Shown: in pieces, positions 1 to 40,935 of the stretch | How positions within the stretch are numbered: the first letter of the stretch is position 1 | Layout of the letters: every line of letters starts with the position of its first letter | Assembly: GCF_027595985.1 (NCBI RefSeq) | Contig: NC_073307.1 | Coordinates: forward strand, 12,344,432 to 12,408,431 | Direction: 5' to 3' | DNA length: 64,000 bases | Source of the DNA: Sorex araneus | Taxonomy: Eukaryota; Chordata; Mammalia; Eulipotyphla; Soricidae | Program-made: the position numbers and the translations under genes | The notes under the pieces: generated by a model | Told to the model about the DNA's origin: nothing | The model's input: the letters and a program-made list of their open reading frames with translations, nothing else | Databases searched by the model: none

Positions 1-694
1 GTTGGAATCAACACTACTCTCATCCCAGTGACAAGTGAGAATACTGATTTTTTTTTTTGTAAGTAAATGTTGAGGTGGGTGGCTTAGTTTCACTCAGTAC
101 TTAACCATTGTAGAGCAATGCGTAACTGAGTCCTGAGGGTTTAGGACCTTAGCTTTTTCTCTCTAGTTATTTAGGAAGTCTTGGAATTGTTCTGAGAGAA
201 ATGATACAATCTGGAGATAGAATGTTTGGATTAGATGTCTTTGACTGGTTGGTCGAGAATAAATAGAAGGGAGACAATGGCAGAAACAGGAAGTTTGCTA
301 TATATTAGCAACTCATTTATGTCACTGAAATTTTTTCCCAAGAATAAAAAATTTTATTAATATGTTCCCAGAGATAAACATTTCATTCTTTTATATCCTT
401 AAATATTCTTCATGCATACATACATGAAAATCTTTTTTTTTTTTTTTGCTTTTAATGTCTTCTTACATTCTTAAAAAGACTCTTTGAATAGCTTACCAAG
501 GTCCACAGTTTTCTGTTCTTTTGTTAAAGACCTGACAAAATAGGGTTATTGTAAAGATCATTACAGTGTCACATTTGGTTTTAGTTTGGTTAAGCCAATT
601 TGGAATATTTTGCGTAATTGTAAAAACTAGCTAATTTCTCAGTCAAAGAATTCCTCATTGTCCTCTTACTTGCTAACACACCTATGGGCATTTG

Positions 695-695
<1 letters not shown>

Positions 696-733
<38 letters not shown>
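696..733. repeat. (CA)n microsatellite
   Basis: Uninterrupted CA dinucleotides over 38 bases within the USP53 intron. A short His/Thr reading frame over it is an artefact. Confidence 0.97.
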
Positions 734-734
<1 letters not shown>

Positions 735-1689
735 TAGTCATGCTGATTACCTTGCAGCTTCCCAGAGATCTCCTTCCTCTTACAGCTTTGCTTTCTTTTT
801 TCAATAAATTGTTTTTGGGGACCACATTCGGCTTACTCATGGTTCTGGGCTCAGAAATCATTATTGGACCTTGTCAGGAGACTGAGTGGTAACTGGGTTG
901 GCTTCGAGCAAGGCAAGCTCCTTAAAACCCTGTACTCTCTCTCCAGACCTATCTTACAGTGCTTTTTTCCAGATATTCTTTTCGCACCTCTCCTTAAATA
1001 TCATAATTTTCCATCAGTGAGACCTTCCTTGACTGTCTTATCCTTCCCACTCTTCTACCCCTGACATCTTATGCCTAGTACTCTGTTTTATTTTATTTCA
1101 CCTCATTTTTTCCCATTTATTTTATCACATTCTAACATAATCTATGTTCAGATTACTTTTTTGCTTTCTCATTACTGCGATAGAATGTATGCCCCTTTTT
1201 TAGGGCAGAATTGTTGTCTGTTATAGTAGAAAACAATACTTTGTGTATACTACTCAGTCAAAAAGTAGATGTTGAATGAATGACAGTTTTTGCATAGGAT
1301 TAATATCTTAAGCATTGTCTTGAAAGGTTAGTTAAATAAACAGTTCTTAAAATATTTTTTGTCTTTTAGGATTTGGAATTGTAACTGATAAATTATAGTT
1401 CTGGTTATATAATATCATTTGACTTCTTTATTGGGTTCTTTATTTGTATGTAGATTAAGATTTTTTGCAGTAGAATAGAATCTTGAAATATTTTCCTAGT
1501 TTATATGCTAATCTTAAAAATTTTGGGGCCATAACATGACCTCTTGAGTTAATACAGAACTGAGTATGACTCATTATTTGGTGGATTGTCACTCCCACAT
1601 ATGATGATTGTCATAGAACTGGGACTTATTGAAATGTTTGTGTTATTGCTTAAATGCATTAAGAGAAATAGAAAAGATATTTTAAATTA

Positions 1690-1975
1690 TTTTTTATTTG
1701 GGTATCATTGGTTTACAAGACTATGTTTGTATGCCTACACAGTGGTGGGGAGATTTTCTTCTGCCAGGGGCCATGTGGATGGGTATAATCTCATTCGTGG
1801 GACAGGTAATACAGGCAGTTGGGTTGCAGGCAGCCAACGAGAAGCATATGCGTCTATCCCATTAGGCTCCAGGTCCAGACCACATGATTTTGTGACATTA
1901 CGTGCCCTGACAGTCATACATGACCCTCTCCTCGTTTAGGGGCACACTGTTACAAGTTGTAGTAATATTTGTTCT
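1690..1975 (-). repeat. Unrecognised candidate retroposon
   Basis: On the minus strand this block ends in an A-rich tail containing AATAAA (plus-strand tttatt at about 1692-1697). It is more GC-rich than the surrounding intron. I do not recognise the body and see no clear target-site duplication, so a retroposon is only an inference from the tail. Confidence 0.25.
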
Positions 1976-2104
1976 TTGTTCTTGAAGAATGCCATTGGAA
2001 TTTTGATAGGAATTTTATTTTATGTGGATAGGATGGTCACTTTAACATAAACTTTAACACTTTAATACTTCCAGTCCATAAATATTTTTTAAAAATTTCC
2101 TGGT

Positions 2105-2376
2105 AGTTTTTTTTAAATTTTATTTTCATAAGGTTTTTAACATTAATTGATTACATTAACTATTTCAATACCAATCCCACCACCATTACACCTTCCTACC
2201 ACCATTATTTTGAATTTTTCCACCACCATTTAAGCCTGCCTGTCACAGACAGATGCTAGATAATTTATTTTCTATTGCTTATTATGAATATCATTAGAGT
2301 CATGTGGGCACCTTTGCGGCTGCACACTTCTGGAATTCTAAAATTGTAAATGCTTGGGATCTGGAGATATCTCTGT
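2105..2376 (-). mobile_element. Older LINE 3'-end fragment
   Basis: Begins with a T-rich tract and continues into text such as ccaatcccaccaccattac, which resembles a diverged form of the L1 3' end seen in better copies near 18.0, 39.9 and 41.2 kb (cccatccctccaccagtg). It is minus-strand and degraded. A different LINE subfamily is possible. Confidence 0.4.
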
Positions 2377-2394
2377 AGGGGGCTAATCCATTTT

Positions 2395-2585
2395 TTTTTT
2401 TTTTTTGCTTTTTGGGTCACACCGGGCAATGCACAGGGGTTACTCCTGGCTCTGCACTCAGGAATCACTCCTGGCGGTGCTCAGGGGACCATATGGGATG
2501 CTGGGATTTGAACCCGGGTCAGTCGCGTGCAAGGCAAACGCCCTACCAGCTGTGCTATCACTCCAGCCCCAAGGGGTGGGGGGGG
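2395..2585 (-). mobile_element. Short-form tRNA-headed SINE, young, with target-site duplication
   Basis: Reads tttttgctttttgggtcaca...ctatcactccagcccc, the reverse complement of the A-tailed short SINE. The 18-base direct repeat agggggctaatccatttt flanks it at 2377-2394 and 2586-2603, so the insertion boundaries are directly visible. Confidence 0.93.
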
Positions 2586-3257
2586 AGGGGGCTAATCCAT
2601 TTTGAGATTCATTTGTGAGTCTCTGGATCAAGGCAGGTGATGCGCTTAAGTATGGCCCAGAGGCAGTTTGTGGGTGTGACAGTCAGGATTTCCTGGTGTT
2701 TTTATCAATTTGTTTTAATAGTGACTTATGTTATTTTAAAAATGATTAATACCCGTAACTTTACTTTCATGAATGAGGTGTTCACTGTTAGATTAAGGAC
2801 GAGAAATAATTCTCTGGGGAAAACTGAAAACTTAAAAAAAAAAACCCTTATTAAGTAAAAATATTAGAAGTCTTTACCTTTTGTATGTCTTACAAAGTGT
2901 ACAGTTTCATTTTAAAAGAAAATTTTATGATAATGGTGATTGTCATTTTGTTGAAATTGTATAAGTTTTTTGTTTTCATATTAGGATTCCATTTTTATAA
3001 GGTTTACTTAAGACCCTAGTAGAAGTAACTAATTAAAAATTGATTTAGGCTACTGCCTTTTTTTACCGAGCTAGTTACTTCTCACTAATGTTTATTAATT
3101 TGGTGGTTTCCCCCCCTTTGGTTAAGATAACTCTAAGGGTTAACATAATTTTAATTCCTATATTATACTTTTATATTTCAAGGAGTTTGTCTTAAAACAC
3201 TTCTTAAACAGCCTGCATCAGAATCGGTCAGAGACAGTTTAAAAATGTCTTGGCCTT

Positions 3258-3601
3258 CATGTGGGGGAAGGGAGTTGCGGGCTGAATGAGGGCTAGAGAC
3301 TGAGCACAGCGGCCACTCAACACCTTTATTGCAAACCACAACAGCTAATTAGAGAGAGAAAACAGAAGGGAATGCCTTGCCACAGTGGCAGGGTGGGGTG
3401 GGGGGGAGATGGGATTGGGGAGGGTGGGAGGGACACTGGGTTTACGGGTGGTGGAGAATGGGCACTGGTGAAGGGATGGGTTCCAAACTTTGTATGAGGG
3501 AAGTATAAGCACAAAAGTGTATAAATCTGTAACTGTACCCTCACGGTGATTCTCTAATTAAAAATAAATAAATTTAAAAAAAAAAACAAAACAAAACAAA
3601 A
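3258..3601 (+). mobile_element. Truncated L1-type retroposon with 17-bp target-site duplication
   Basis: The direct repeat aaaaatgtcttggcctt at 3241-3257 and 3602-3618 brackets this insert, which ends in an A-rich tail. The 3' half (gggtgggagggacactggg, then a phrase like cacggtgattctctaatt) matches the 3' end of the L1 family seen at 50.3 kb. The 5' part (about 3258-3390) is not recognised. Confidence 0.75.
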
Positions 3602-3834
3602 AAAAATGTCTTGGCCTTGGGTTAAGCCTTGGGTTCAGGCTTAATTACGACCTCTGAGGATAGCACATGAGGGCTTCATGTGCTTATTTCTTAAGCATGT
3701 TGACTTTATTTAGGGACTAGTGCATCATTTCCACACATCCCTAAATCCTGACTTTTGCTCAGAATTTCAAAGCAAAAGGTTTTTTTGGTATTAGTTTCGA
3801 GTATAATTTTTGTTTGCAATTTGTTTTTATATTG

Positions 3835-3975
3835 TGGGCCGTCCAAGCCAGCAGGAAGTCACAGGGCTTACCCCATGGCTACTTTGGAGGCTGTGGGGCG
3901 CAGGGCATGGATGTGGGGCCCATGCATGCCAGGCACGTGGTCCTCCATGAGGGCTGTATCTCTGGCCCACCCAGG
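3835..3975 (-). mobile_element. Degenerate SINE fragment
   Basis: Pieces such as gtcacagggcttacc and gctgtatctctggccca are compatible with a heavily diverged short-form SINE on the minus strand. The similarity is partial. Confidence 0.35.
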
Positions 3976-4071
3976 AGAGCGCTTTTAGTTTTACTTACTG
4001 TAATGAATATATTGAGTATGTGTTTTCTATCACTATTGGCATTAAACTTAGTGTACTTATTGATTCCCTAG

Positions 4072-34192
<30,121 letters not shown>

Positions 34193-35895
34193 ATGGTGAA
34201 CTGGCAAGCTTCTCAGAGAACATGACGGCTTGAGAGGAATCGACTGACCAAACCTAGTGATAAATGAAATTAAAACTACATTTTTTAAGTCAATAATCAC
34301 TTTAACTTTATACATGTGTATATAGATATATTTTATTTCAAAATTTTGTGATGATAAATGTATTAAATATTTTAGAAACTTTCTCTTTTCATGCCATGAA
34401 AGTCAGGAGGTATGCAAAATATTTTTACTGTCTGCTGCAGGTGAATCAAGATGTAATTTGTTCCTTTGTGTCTAGGAGGCCCATGAGTATTAAAGTAACC
34501 AAACTCACACGTATGTAGGTTGGTAAACCATGCTCACTGAGAAATACCAGGTAATACATAGTGTAGTCAAAGCAGTATTTGCTTTATGAAGCACTTTCCA
34601 ATGGGTAACCGAGAGAGGGCTTCACCCATTTGTTTTTGACTTCTGTGATAGTCTATTGCAAATGATCCATATAAGTGTCTTAAAATTTATTTTTTAAGTT
34701 GACCCATGAAGCGGATAACATTTGGGGGAAAAAGAAAGCCTTAATGATACAGCAATTCTAAATTAAATTATCAAGGCCAGGACGGGAGAAACTTGGTTTT
34801 GCTTTATTTTCAAACCTTTATGGAATGCCTAATTTACATGACTGTGTTCATAAGCATCACTTTATCCACATAAGCTAAAAATAATGAAAAGACTTTAGTC
34901 ATTTTTCTTGTTACATTTTTTTTCTAACTTTATATGAAATGTAAAAGATTTTTACTTTGGTTTGGCTTGTTCTGGGCTGCTAATAACCAGTGTTAGGAAT
35001 CAGCCCAGAGCCTTCCCCTTGGGAATGTCACTGTGATTGCCTCAGTTTTTCACTTTAAATCTTACTTAATTACAGGCTATCAGTTCACTTGACTGGTTTT
35101 CGTAGTCTTGAATTTGCAAAACCCTTCTTGGTTTCTAGAGGAAGCTTCTGCTTTTAGTGTGGAGGGTTTAATTTTAATGAAATGTATCATGTAAGCATCT
35201 TTATTCTAAACAAATAGTAATTTTACCTCAACTACATTCATGGAGACGACTTTAATAAAGGAAATTTTCATTTATGTTGATAATCTTACAAGTAGAATTA
35301 GTTACCCTGCCTTATTTTATTATCACTTTATATTTAGCTGGTAAGCTGTAGCCTACTTTCGTATTACCCACTCCAGAGAATTGAATTACAGAATTTAAAA
35401 GTTCCTTACACATATTAACAGATGCTTCATCCTTAAGTTAACAATGTTACAATTAATTAGTAAATTTAAGATTTTTACCAAATTAATCAACTGCATTCCA
35501 AAATGTTGAATGATTAAGAACGAACATTTCCAAAGAAATAAAAAAATCATTGCTTGTAGTTTAACCTCAGCTACCCACTGATGGTCAAATTGTGTCTGCC
35601 ACATAAGTTCTTAATTGTTTTTTCTAACTTCAACAGGTGATTACATTCTCTCAGTTCAGAAATACTTGAGTGTTCGCTTAAGTGAATTATATCTTTGAAA
35701 GAAAGATTATTTTTAACAGGACTTTTAGTATGGAGGATTTGTATATATTGTAAAGTTTGTTAAACTGTATTTGAAGTGTCAGTGTATTTAATACTTTTGT
35801 AACATTGTAAAATACTAGAGAAAATGGTTTACTTCAATTATTTTTAACAACTTTCAATGTAGATTAAAAGATTGCCTGTCATTTCATGTTTAAAA
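34193..35895 (+). other. USP53: USP53 3' UTR (extent inferred)
   Basis: AT-rich sequence after the stop with poly-A signals AATAAA at 35254-35259, AATAAA at about 35536-35541 and ATTAAA at 35863-35868. Which is used cannot be told from sequence. No SINE has inserted here, unlike the introns, which fits a constrained exon. Confidence 0.6.
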
Positions 35896-35988
35896 ATGTA
35901 TCTGAAATATTTAAACTAGTTCTGATATATAATAGCAGTCTAACAGATTTATAGCTGGGGGAAGTGTGGAGTGTGTGCTTGCGAGTGC

Positions 35989-35990
<2 letters not shown>

Positions 35991-36037
<47 letters not shown>

Positions 36038-36038
36038 T

Positions 36039-36090
<52 letters not shown>
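35991..36090. repeat. (GT)n-(GA)n compound microsatellite
   Basis: GT run 35991-36035, short GTGA transition, GA run to 36090, in the gap between the USP53 and C4orf3 3' ends. Confidence 0.97.
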
Positions 36091-36097
<7 letters not shown>

Positions 36098-36297
36098 AAG
36101 CAAACCTCATTCATGACCCATGTGCTTCACCACTGAGTTAATGTGTGTGTGTGTGTGTGTATTACAGAGGACTGAATCCAAACCTCATTCTTGTGACCCA
36201 TGCATTTCACCACTGAGCTAGTGTGTGTGTGTGTGTGTTACAGGGGACTAAATCCAAACCTCATTCTTGTGACCCATGTGCTTCACCACAGAGCTAG
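36091..36297 (-). repeat. Three tandem tRNA-like units linked by GT runs
   Basis: Units start at 36091, 36169 and 36244 (periods 78 and 75). On the minus strand each reads as an A box (tagctcagtggt in the best copy) about 30 bases before a B-box-like ggtttggattcag. Between units lie GT runs of about 18 bases (36142-36160, 36220-36239). Confidence 0.85.
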
Positions 36298-36504
36298 TTT
36301 TCTTCCCTTTTAGGTTTCTTTCCAACTCACAACTGAATTGCAAATATAAAATACCTACAATTTTACTTTTGATCAGACTATATTATATGAACTTTGGTTT
36401 CCATGTTCATCCAACCACCCCCTGTAGGGATTATGTATTTTAGAGCAAACAGAAGTAAACTTAAAGTATACCATTTAACCTGGTACCCAAAAGAGCAAGT
36501 CACA

Positions 36505-37766
36505 CCAAGTTAAGCTCTATAACAAACATTTATTAGACAAAGTGTATACAATCTGATATTCTCAATGAAATTTCAGTTGTTTCTCTATTTGATTCAATTT
36601 TTGTATAACTGGTTATCTAAAGAGAGAGGCAACACCCTAAGGGGTATCATTAATCTTGTAGTTGGCATTAGACAAATAAAATAATCTTAAATCAGTCCCT
36701 AAGATTTCATTCTAATCCTAAATGCCATTCCTCAAAGGCAGAGGATGTACTGTTTACCATGCCCGTGCCCTTTTCCAAGGGAGGGATTATCCCCAAAATA
36801 ATTTAGACACCTTATTTATGTCCAATGGCACCAATTTCAGTGAGTCCAATTCTGATCTATAAAGAGTAGCTATTATAAAACAGGAGTACCTTCTCACAGG
36901 GTAGAAGCATTAGATTTGGGAGTGCAACCTCTGACTGAAAATGATTAAGTCCTAGGATGTAAGTTCATACTAACTAACGTCAGCTCAATGAAGGAATGGT
37001 TTCAGTCTGTTCTGTTCCCTGCTGTCATGGACCCGTAATGTGCAAATAGCTGCTGAAGGAATAAATATGCTACTTCGCTGCAGTATTCGAGTTACAGACA
37101 AAAATGCCTGTTACGCTTGCAAACATTCTTAATGCAACCATAATAATAGGCTTGAAACAACCTATTTTAGCAAATTCAAGAGTTTAAAGGGAAGGAGAGG
37201 AAGTGTCAAAGGACAATCTAGCTCTCCACACTGGGTATTAGGTGCTGCCTTCAGATCTTACCCACCTGGCAACTGTAAAAGAATGGGACTTACACTGGAG
37301 ACTGCTTGTTTTAACTCAGAATTCTCCCCTTTATTATTTTACCATCTGTGCATGATAGAACACTGGCCCACCCTGAAAATGTTATTTTTCTCCCCCTCCC
37401 CGTATTAGCTTTCACTTGAGGTAAATATGGATTTTCCATTTTGTTTTACACTTGCAATGTTACTTTATTAACTGCTTTTCTTAAAGATAACTAAACCTTT
37501 ATGGTTTTATATTCAGTAAAGCCATCAAGTGTGTGAAGAAGTTTTAAATATAAGTCACAGTCCAGTTTTAGTAAGTTAGCTATAAATAAGATCATTAGCC
37601 ATTCAATACAGTCCCCAAATGAGTAACGTTATAGAAAATGAAAAGTCCTTCAGAAGTCTGAACTTGTTTTACAATCTTGTTTGTCTTCTATGTTGAAGTT
37701 TGTAGCCTCATTTTCAGAATCTACTCCAGAAGGCAACTTCTTAATTTAGGTAGCAGGCAAACCACT
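36505..37766 (-). other. C4orf3: C4orf3 3' exon (mainly 3' UTR), inferred
   Basis: The minus strand has an excellent acceptor at 37767-37768 (cttctttttttgcag followed by agtggtttgc) and an AATAAA at 36534-36529, suggesting cleavage near 36505-36515. The interval is free of SINEs although its surroundings are full of them. Exon use and end are inferred; the human gene also has a second exon a long way from the first. Confidence 0.6.
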
Positions 37767-38239
37767 CTGCAAAAAAAGAAGCATGTCAACAATGTTTAAT
37801 TTCTTTTCCTCTTAATATTTAGTTCAACTTCTGAAAATCTGGATTCATAGTCACTTGCCTACTTCTGATCGTTTATATTGATCAGGGGGAAAAAAACACA
37901 CACCTGGGCCATCCCAAGACATCCGTTTTCTACTCCGCTAAAAAAATTCAAATTGTAAAACAAGAACAAAACTCCACACTATTTGAGGTACGCTACCCAG
38001 GCTGCAGGGGGAGGGTGAACATTCTGGTTCGAAAAAGATTTTTTATAGATAACCTTCCTTTGTTCTTCCGTTCGCACCCCAGCAACCCTCTACCGTCAAA
38101 CTTGTTGTACTGTCCAAGAGACCACGAGACCCCAGATGCCCTGTCAATGCCCAGATCTTTGCCAGACTTGGGGGCGGGGTGGGGAAGAGAAGCAGCTGCT
38201 AGCTCTGCCGCCTGCCTGGAGGGAGTGAACTGGCCGGAA

Positions 38240-39650
38240 CGCGCCAACTCCCCGGTGCTTGGAGCTTAGTGCGTCTGTGTGCGCGCGCAGCTCTCGCACT
38301 CCCTCCCGCGGCCCCATCTCCCGTCCTCAGCTCAGGCCGGTCCTGCTCCAGCCACTTCGCCCCCTACTAGCTGCTGGGTCCCGGGCTGTCTGCCCCCTCC
38401 CCCAACCCTGCGCCCTCTCATTCATTCCCTGCCAACACTTTCTTTCTAGAGCGAGGGGGTCCTCTGAGCTCAAACTGCAGGATTTTGTGCCGGATCCTCG
38501 GGCGTGTGACAATTGTCTTGGTGTGTGTGTATGGGGGAGGGGGGACGAAGAGGGGTGAGAGGGAATCAAGAGGCCTCAAGGAGCGAGTGGCCCAGGTTCC
38601 ACCCCGGGAGCAGAGCGGTGCGGGTCGGGGCACCCGGTAAGAAGCGGGCAGCCTGCGACCTGACCCGCCGCTTCCTGCCCGGGTGCCCGCGGCCACAGCC
38701 GTCGCTCGGTCGGGCCACCCGGGTTGCGTCTGGGCCGGGCAGTTCGCAAACGGTTCTTAGAGGCAAACTCTCGGAGGCGCCTTCGCCCTGACCACCTGTC
38801 TGCCGCTGGTGCCCGCGGGGCCGGCAGGACAGTCCAGTTCCGGGATGCTCACGGGGCAGTGGCGGGAGCGCGGGCGACCACACCCCGCCGCCCGGCTCCC
38901 AAAGGACCAACGACGAGGCCGGGTCTGAGTCCCCTAGTCTCGGGGGGGGAGACCCCCACTGGGCCCTTCCCGCGCCGGTCCCCGTCCCAAGACCTCCCCA
39001 GCAGCCCCCCGGGTCAGCTCGGGAGCGGCCGCGCCTCCCGCCCCCGCCCCCCGGGGTCGCCCAGGCTCACCGCGCTCCTCGCCCCTCCGGCGGCGCCCGC
39101 GGGGGGCTCACGAGGGCAGGAAATACACCAAGAGGAACAGCGCCAGGTCGAAGAGGATGAAGAGCCACAGATCCAGCCAGTACGAGTGCTTCGGGCACGG
39201 CGGCGCCCCGGCGCGCGGCCGCGCGTCGTGGTTCTGCTGCGGCCCCCCGGCGGCGTCCCCCGCGCCGCGCCGCTCCCGCACGGCGTCCCGCCCGTTCTCG
39301 GCCGCCGCGCGCGCCTGCATCCCGCCGCCGCGGCCGCCCGCCACTCCCGCCGCAGCCACAGCCGCCGCCGCCGCCGCAGCCCGCGCCCGCGCCCGCACTT
39401 CCGCCTTCGCCTTCCGGCAGCTGGCACGGGCCAATCACCTTCGCGCTGGCCGGTCGCGCCCCCGGAAACGGGCCTGGGCCCGCCCCTCCCCGCGCGCAGG
39501 CGCGCCTGACGCCGGGCGGCCTCCGTGACTCTGCGCACGCCCGCGGCCCCCCGCCCCGCCCCGTGCGCCCGCAGCTTCCTGGCCCAGAGCTGGGTTTTCC
39601 GGTTTCGCCGGGAGAAATCCCCTGAGCCAAGTGAACGGGTCACATCCCCA
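38240..39650. promoter_or_regulatory. C4orf3: CpG island and C4orf3 promoter
   Basis: Sharp rise in GC and CpG content, with no repeats. Plausible sites near the presumed start: an ETS-type site (plus cacttccg, 39396-39403), CCAAT (39431-39435) and an NRF1-type gcgcaggcgcg (39494-39504). There is no TATA box. This fits a housekeeping promoter firing on the minus strand near 39.4 kb. Long open frames on both strands here are composition artefacts. Confidence 0.85.
39108..39320 (-). CDS. C4orf3: C4orf3, another-regulin (ALN) micropeptide
   Basis: 70-residue protein from ATG at 39320-39318 (G at -3) to TGA at 39110-39108. The N-terminal half is polar and Arg/Gly-rich (ENGRDAVRERRGAGDAAGG). The C-terminal half, PKHSYWLDLWLFILFDL then ALFLLVYFLPS, is the regulin-like single transmembrane helix, nearly the same as the human protein. 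Family knowledge: ALN is a small endoplasmic-reticulum membrane protein of non-muscle cells that binds and inhibits SERCA, like phospholamban and sarcolipin. An upstream in-frame extension starts only with TTG, so I reject it. The stop codon overlaps a possible splice donor (TC/GTGAGC); if used, the last codons come from the exon at 37766 (see findings). The protein lies in a CpG island, with no other gene on its strand until FABP2. Confidence 0.93.
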   Translation of the reverse strand: MQARAAAENGRDAVRERRGAGDAAGGPQQNHDARPRAGAPPCPKHSYWLDLWLFILFDLALFLLVYFLPS

Positions 39651-39840
39651 TTCTTCGAGGGTGATGAGTGTCACTCCGGAACCACCCCAGAGCTGTCGGA
39701 GATGCTTCCCAAGCGGTTCCCTATGGGCCCCGGCTTGTTCCACTAAGTTAATCATTAGAGCATCCTAATTAGGACGGCGTCCTAAAGCATGGTTTTGGTT
39801 GGTGGGTGGGTGGTTTGATTTTTTTATTTATTATTTTTTT

Positions 39841-40005
39841 ATTTTATTCTTTTATTGAATCACCATGTGGAAAATTGCAAAGCTTTCAGGTTTAAGTCTC
39901 AGTTATACAATGCTCAAACACCCATCCCTTCACCAGTGCACATATTCCACCATCAAGAATCATGGTATACCTCCCCCCTTCCCCCCACCTCCCCAGCCGG
40001 TTTGA
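39841..40005 (-). mobile_element. L1 3'-end fragment
   Basis: cttttattgaatcaccatgt, acacccatcccttcaccagt and catggtatacctcccccctt match the L1 3' UTR at 18.0-18.2 kb. Confidence 0.85.
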
Positions 40006-40060
40006 TTTTTTTAAAGGATGGGAGAGTGCAGGATCTGAGAGTTTTGTACTTGTGTACAGT

Positions 40061-40136
40061 GGGCTGGCCCGAGGTCACTGGCTTCTCTAAAACAGAGACT
40101 CCAGTTTGTGCCAAGAAGTGACACCAGCTAGTGGCG

Positions 40137-40167
<31 letters not shown>

Positions 40168-40631
40168 GGTCTTTGGGTCATACCCAGGGGTGCTCAATTA
40201 ACTCCTGGCTCTGCACTCAGGAATCAGTCCTGGTGGTGCTGTGGAGACCATATGGGGTACCGGGGATCAAACCCAGGCCAGCTGCATGCAAGGCAAGTGC
40301 CTGCCTGCTGTACTATCACTCAGGCCAACAGCCAAGGAGTATTTCATTATGCGTTTGAATCACATTTTCCTACCATTTATCTACCAGTACACTTTAGTTG
40401 GACTGGAGCGATAAGCACGGTGGGTAGGGCGTTTGCTTTGCACGCAACCAACCTGGGTTCTATTCCTCCGTCCCTCTTGGAGAGCCCGGCAAGCTGCCCC
40501 GCCCGAGCGGCAGATCCTGGCAAGCTATCCCTGGCGTATTGGATATGCCAAAAACAGTAACAAGTCTCACAATGGAGACATTACTGGTGCCCGCTCGAGC
40601 AAATCAATGAACAGGACGACAGTGCTACAGT
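40061..40631 (+). repeat. Composite repeat unit, copy 1
   Basis: Order: unknown segment 40061-40137 (gggctggcccgaggtcactg), (GTTTT)n, reverse short-form SINE to about 40325, 70-base spacer (tttcattatgcgtttgaatc), forward long-form SINE to 40631. Copy 2 at 53028-53600 has the same parts in the same order. Confidence 0.9.
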
Positions 40632-40639
40632 ACAGTTTT

Positions 40640-40935
40640 GTACCAGTAAAAGGATATCTCTGGGTACAGCAGGTGGGCATGACCAATTAGCTTATAAACT
40701 TGTGACTGCTCCTGCAATTCTTGGGAAAACTGCCAACTGTAACCAACAACTGTGCCAACATTGCTTATGTAACCATGGGCGATATAATGTTCTCTGAAGC
40801 TAGGGTCAGGGTCCTGGTCAAGACTCCACTGATTGGATGAGACCCGGACTAGCTGGAGCTAGCAATAAAGGTTCCTTGGCTTTTGCATTCTCGTTTGTGG
40901 AACTGGACTCTCTGCAAATGGGAAACCCAGAATTT
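40640..40935 (+). mobile_element. Possible solo LTR of an endogenous retrovirus
   Basis: A block of mixed composition ending in a CAAT-like stretch, AATAAA (40864-40869), and a short R/U5-like stretch (ggttccttggcttttgcatt, then ctcgtttgtggaactggact) is laid out like the 3' part of an LTR. No TG...CA termini or internal retroviral sequence were confirmed. Confidence 0.35.

Larger units (their letters stand above)
1..4071 (+). other. USP53: USP53 intron (5' partial), upstream of the first visible coding exon
   Basis: AT-rich non-coding DNA that ends in a splice acceptor (tgattccctag) at 4071. It contains a CA microsatellite, LINE-like fragments, a young SINE and a young L1-end insertion listed separately. 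I searched for the preceding USP53 exon, which should end in the CALK region before TIFAQ, and did not find it, so that exon lies before position 1. Positions 1-690 and 740-1680 show nothing recognisable beyond poly-T runs. Confidence 0.75.

Noticed and set aside
1586-1939. 117-codon open frame in the first intron
   Set aside because: It overlaps a candidate retroposon on the other strand, has no recognisable protein text and no splice context in USP53.
36001-36103. Ser/Leu and His/Thr repeat proteins over the GT/GA array
   Set aside because: These are pure translations of dinucleotide repeats.
36091-36297. CRISPR-like array of three repeats
   Set aside because: The 'spacers' are GT microsatellite and the units are tRNA-like. 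This is mammalian nuclear DNA.
39321-39434. N-terminal extension of C4orf3 upstream of the ATG
   Set aside because: The extension begins at TTG and is an Ala/Arg-rich translation of GC-rich 5' UTR. The ATG at 39320 gives the length and start expected from the human protein.
38724-39643. Long open frames of about 190-260 codons on both strands across the CpG island
   Set aside because: Stop codons are rare in such GC-rich DNA. The predicted proteins are Pro/Arg/Ala/Gly strings without a family; only the 70-residue C4orf3 frame shows a known, conserved protein.
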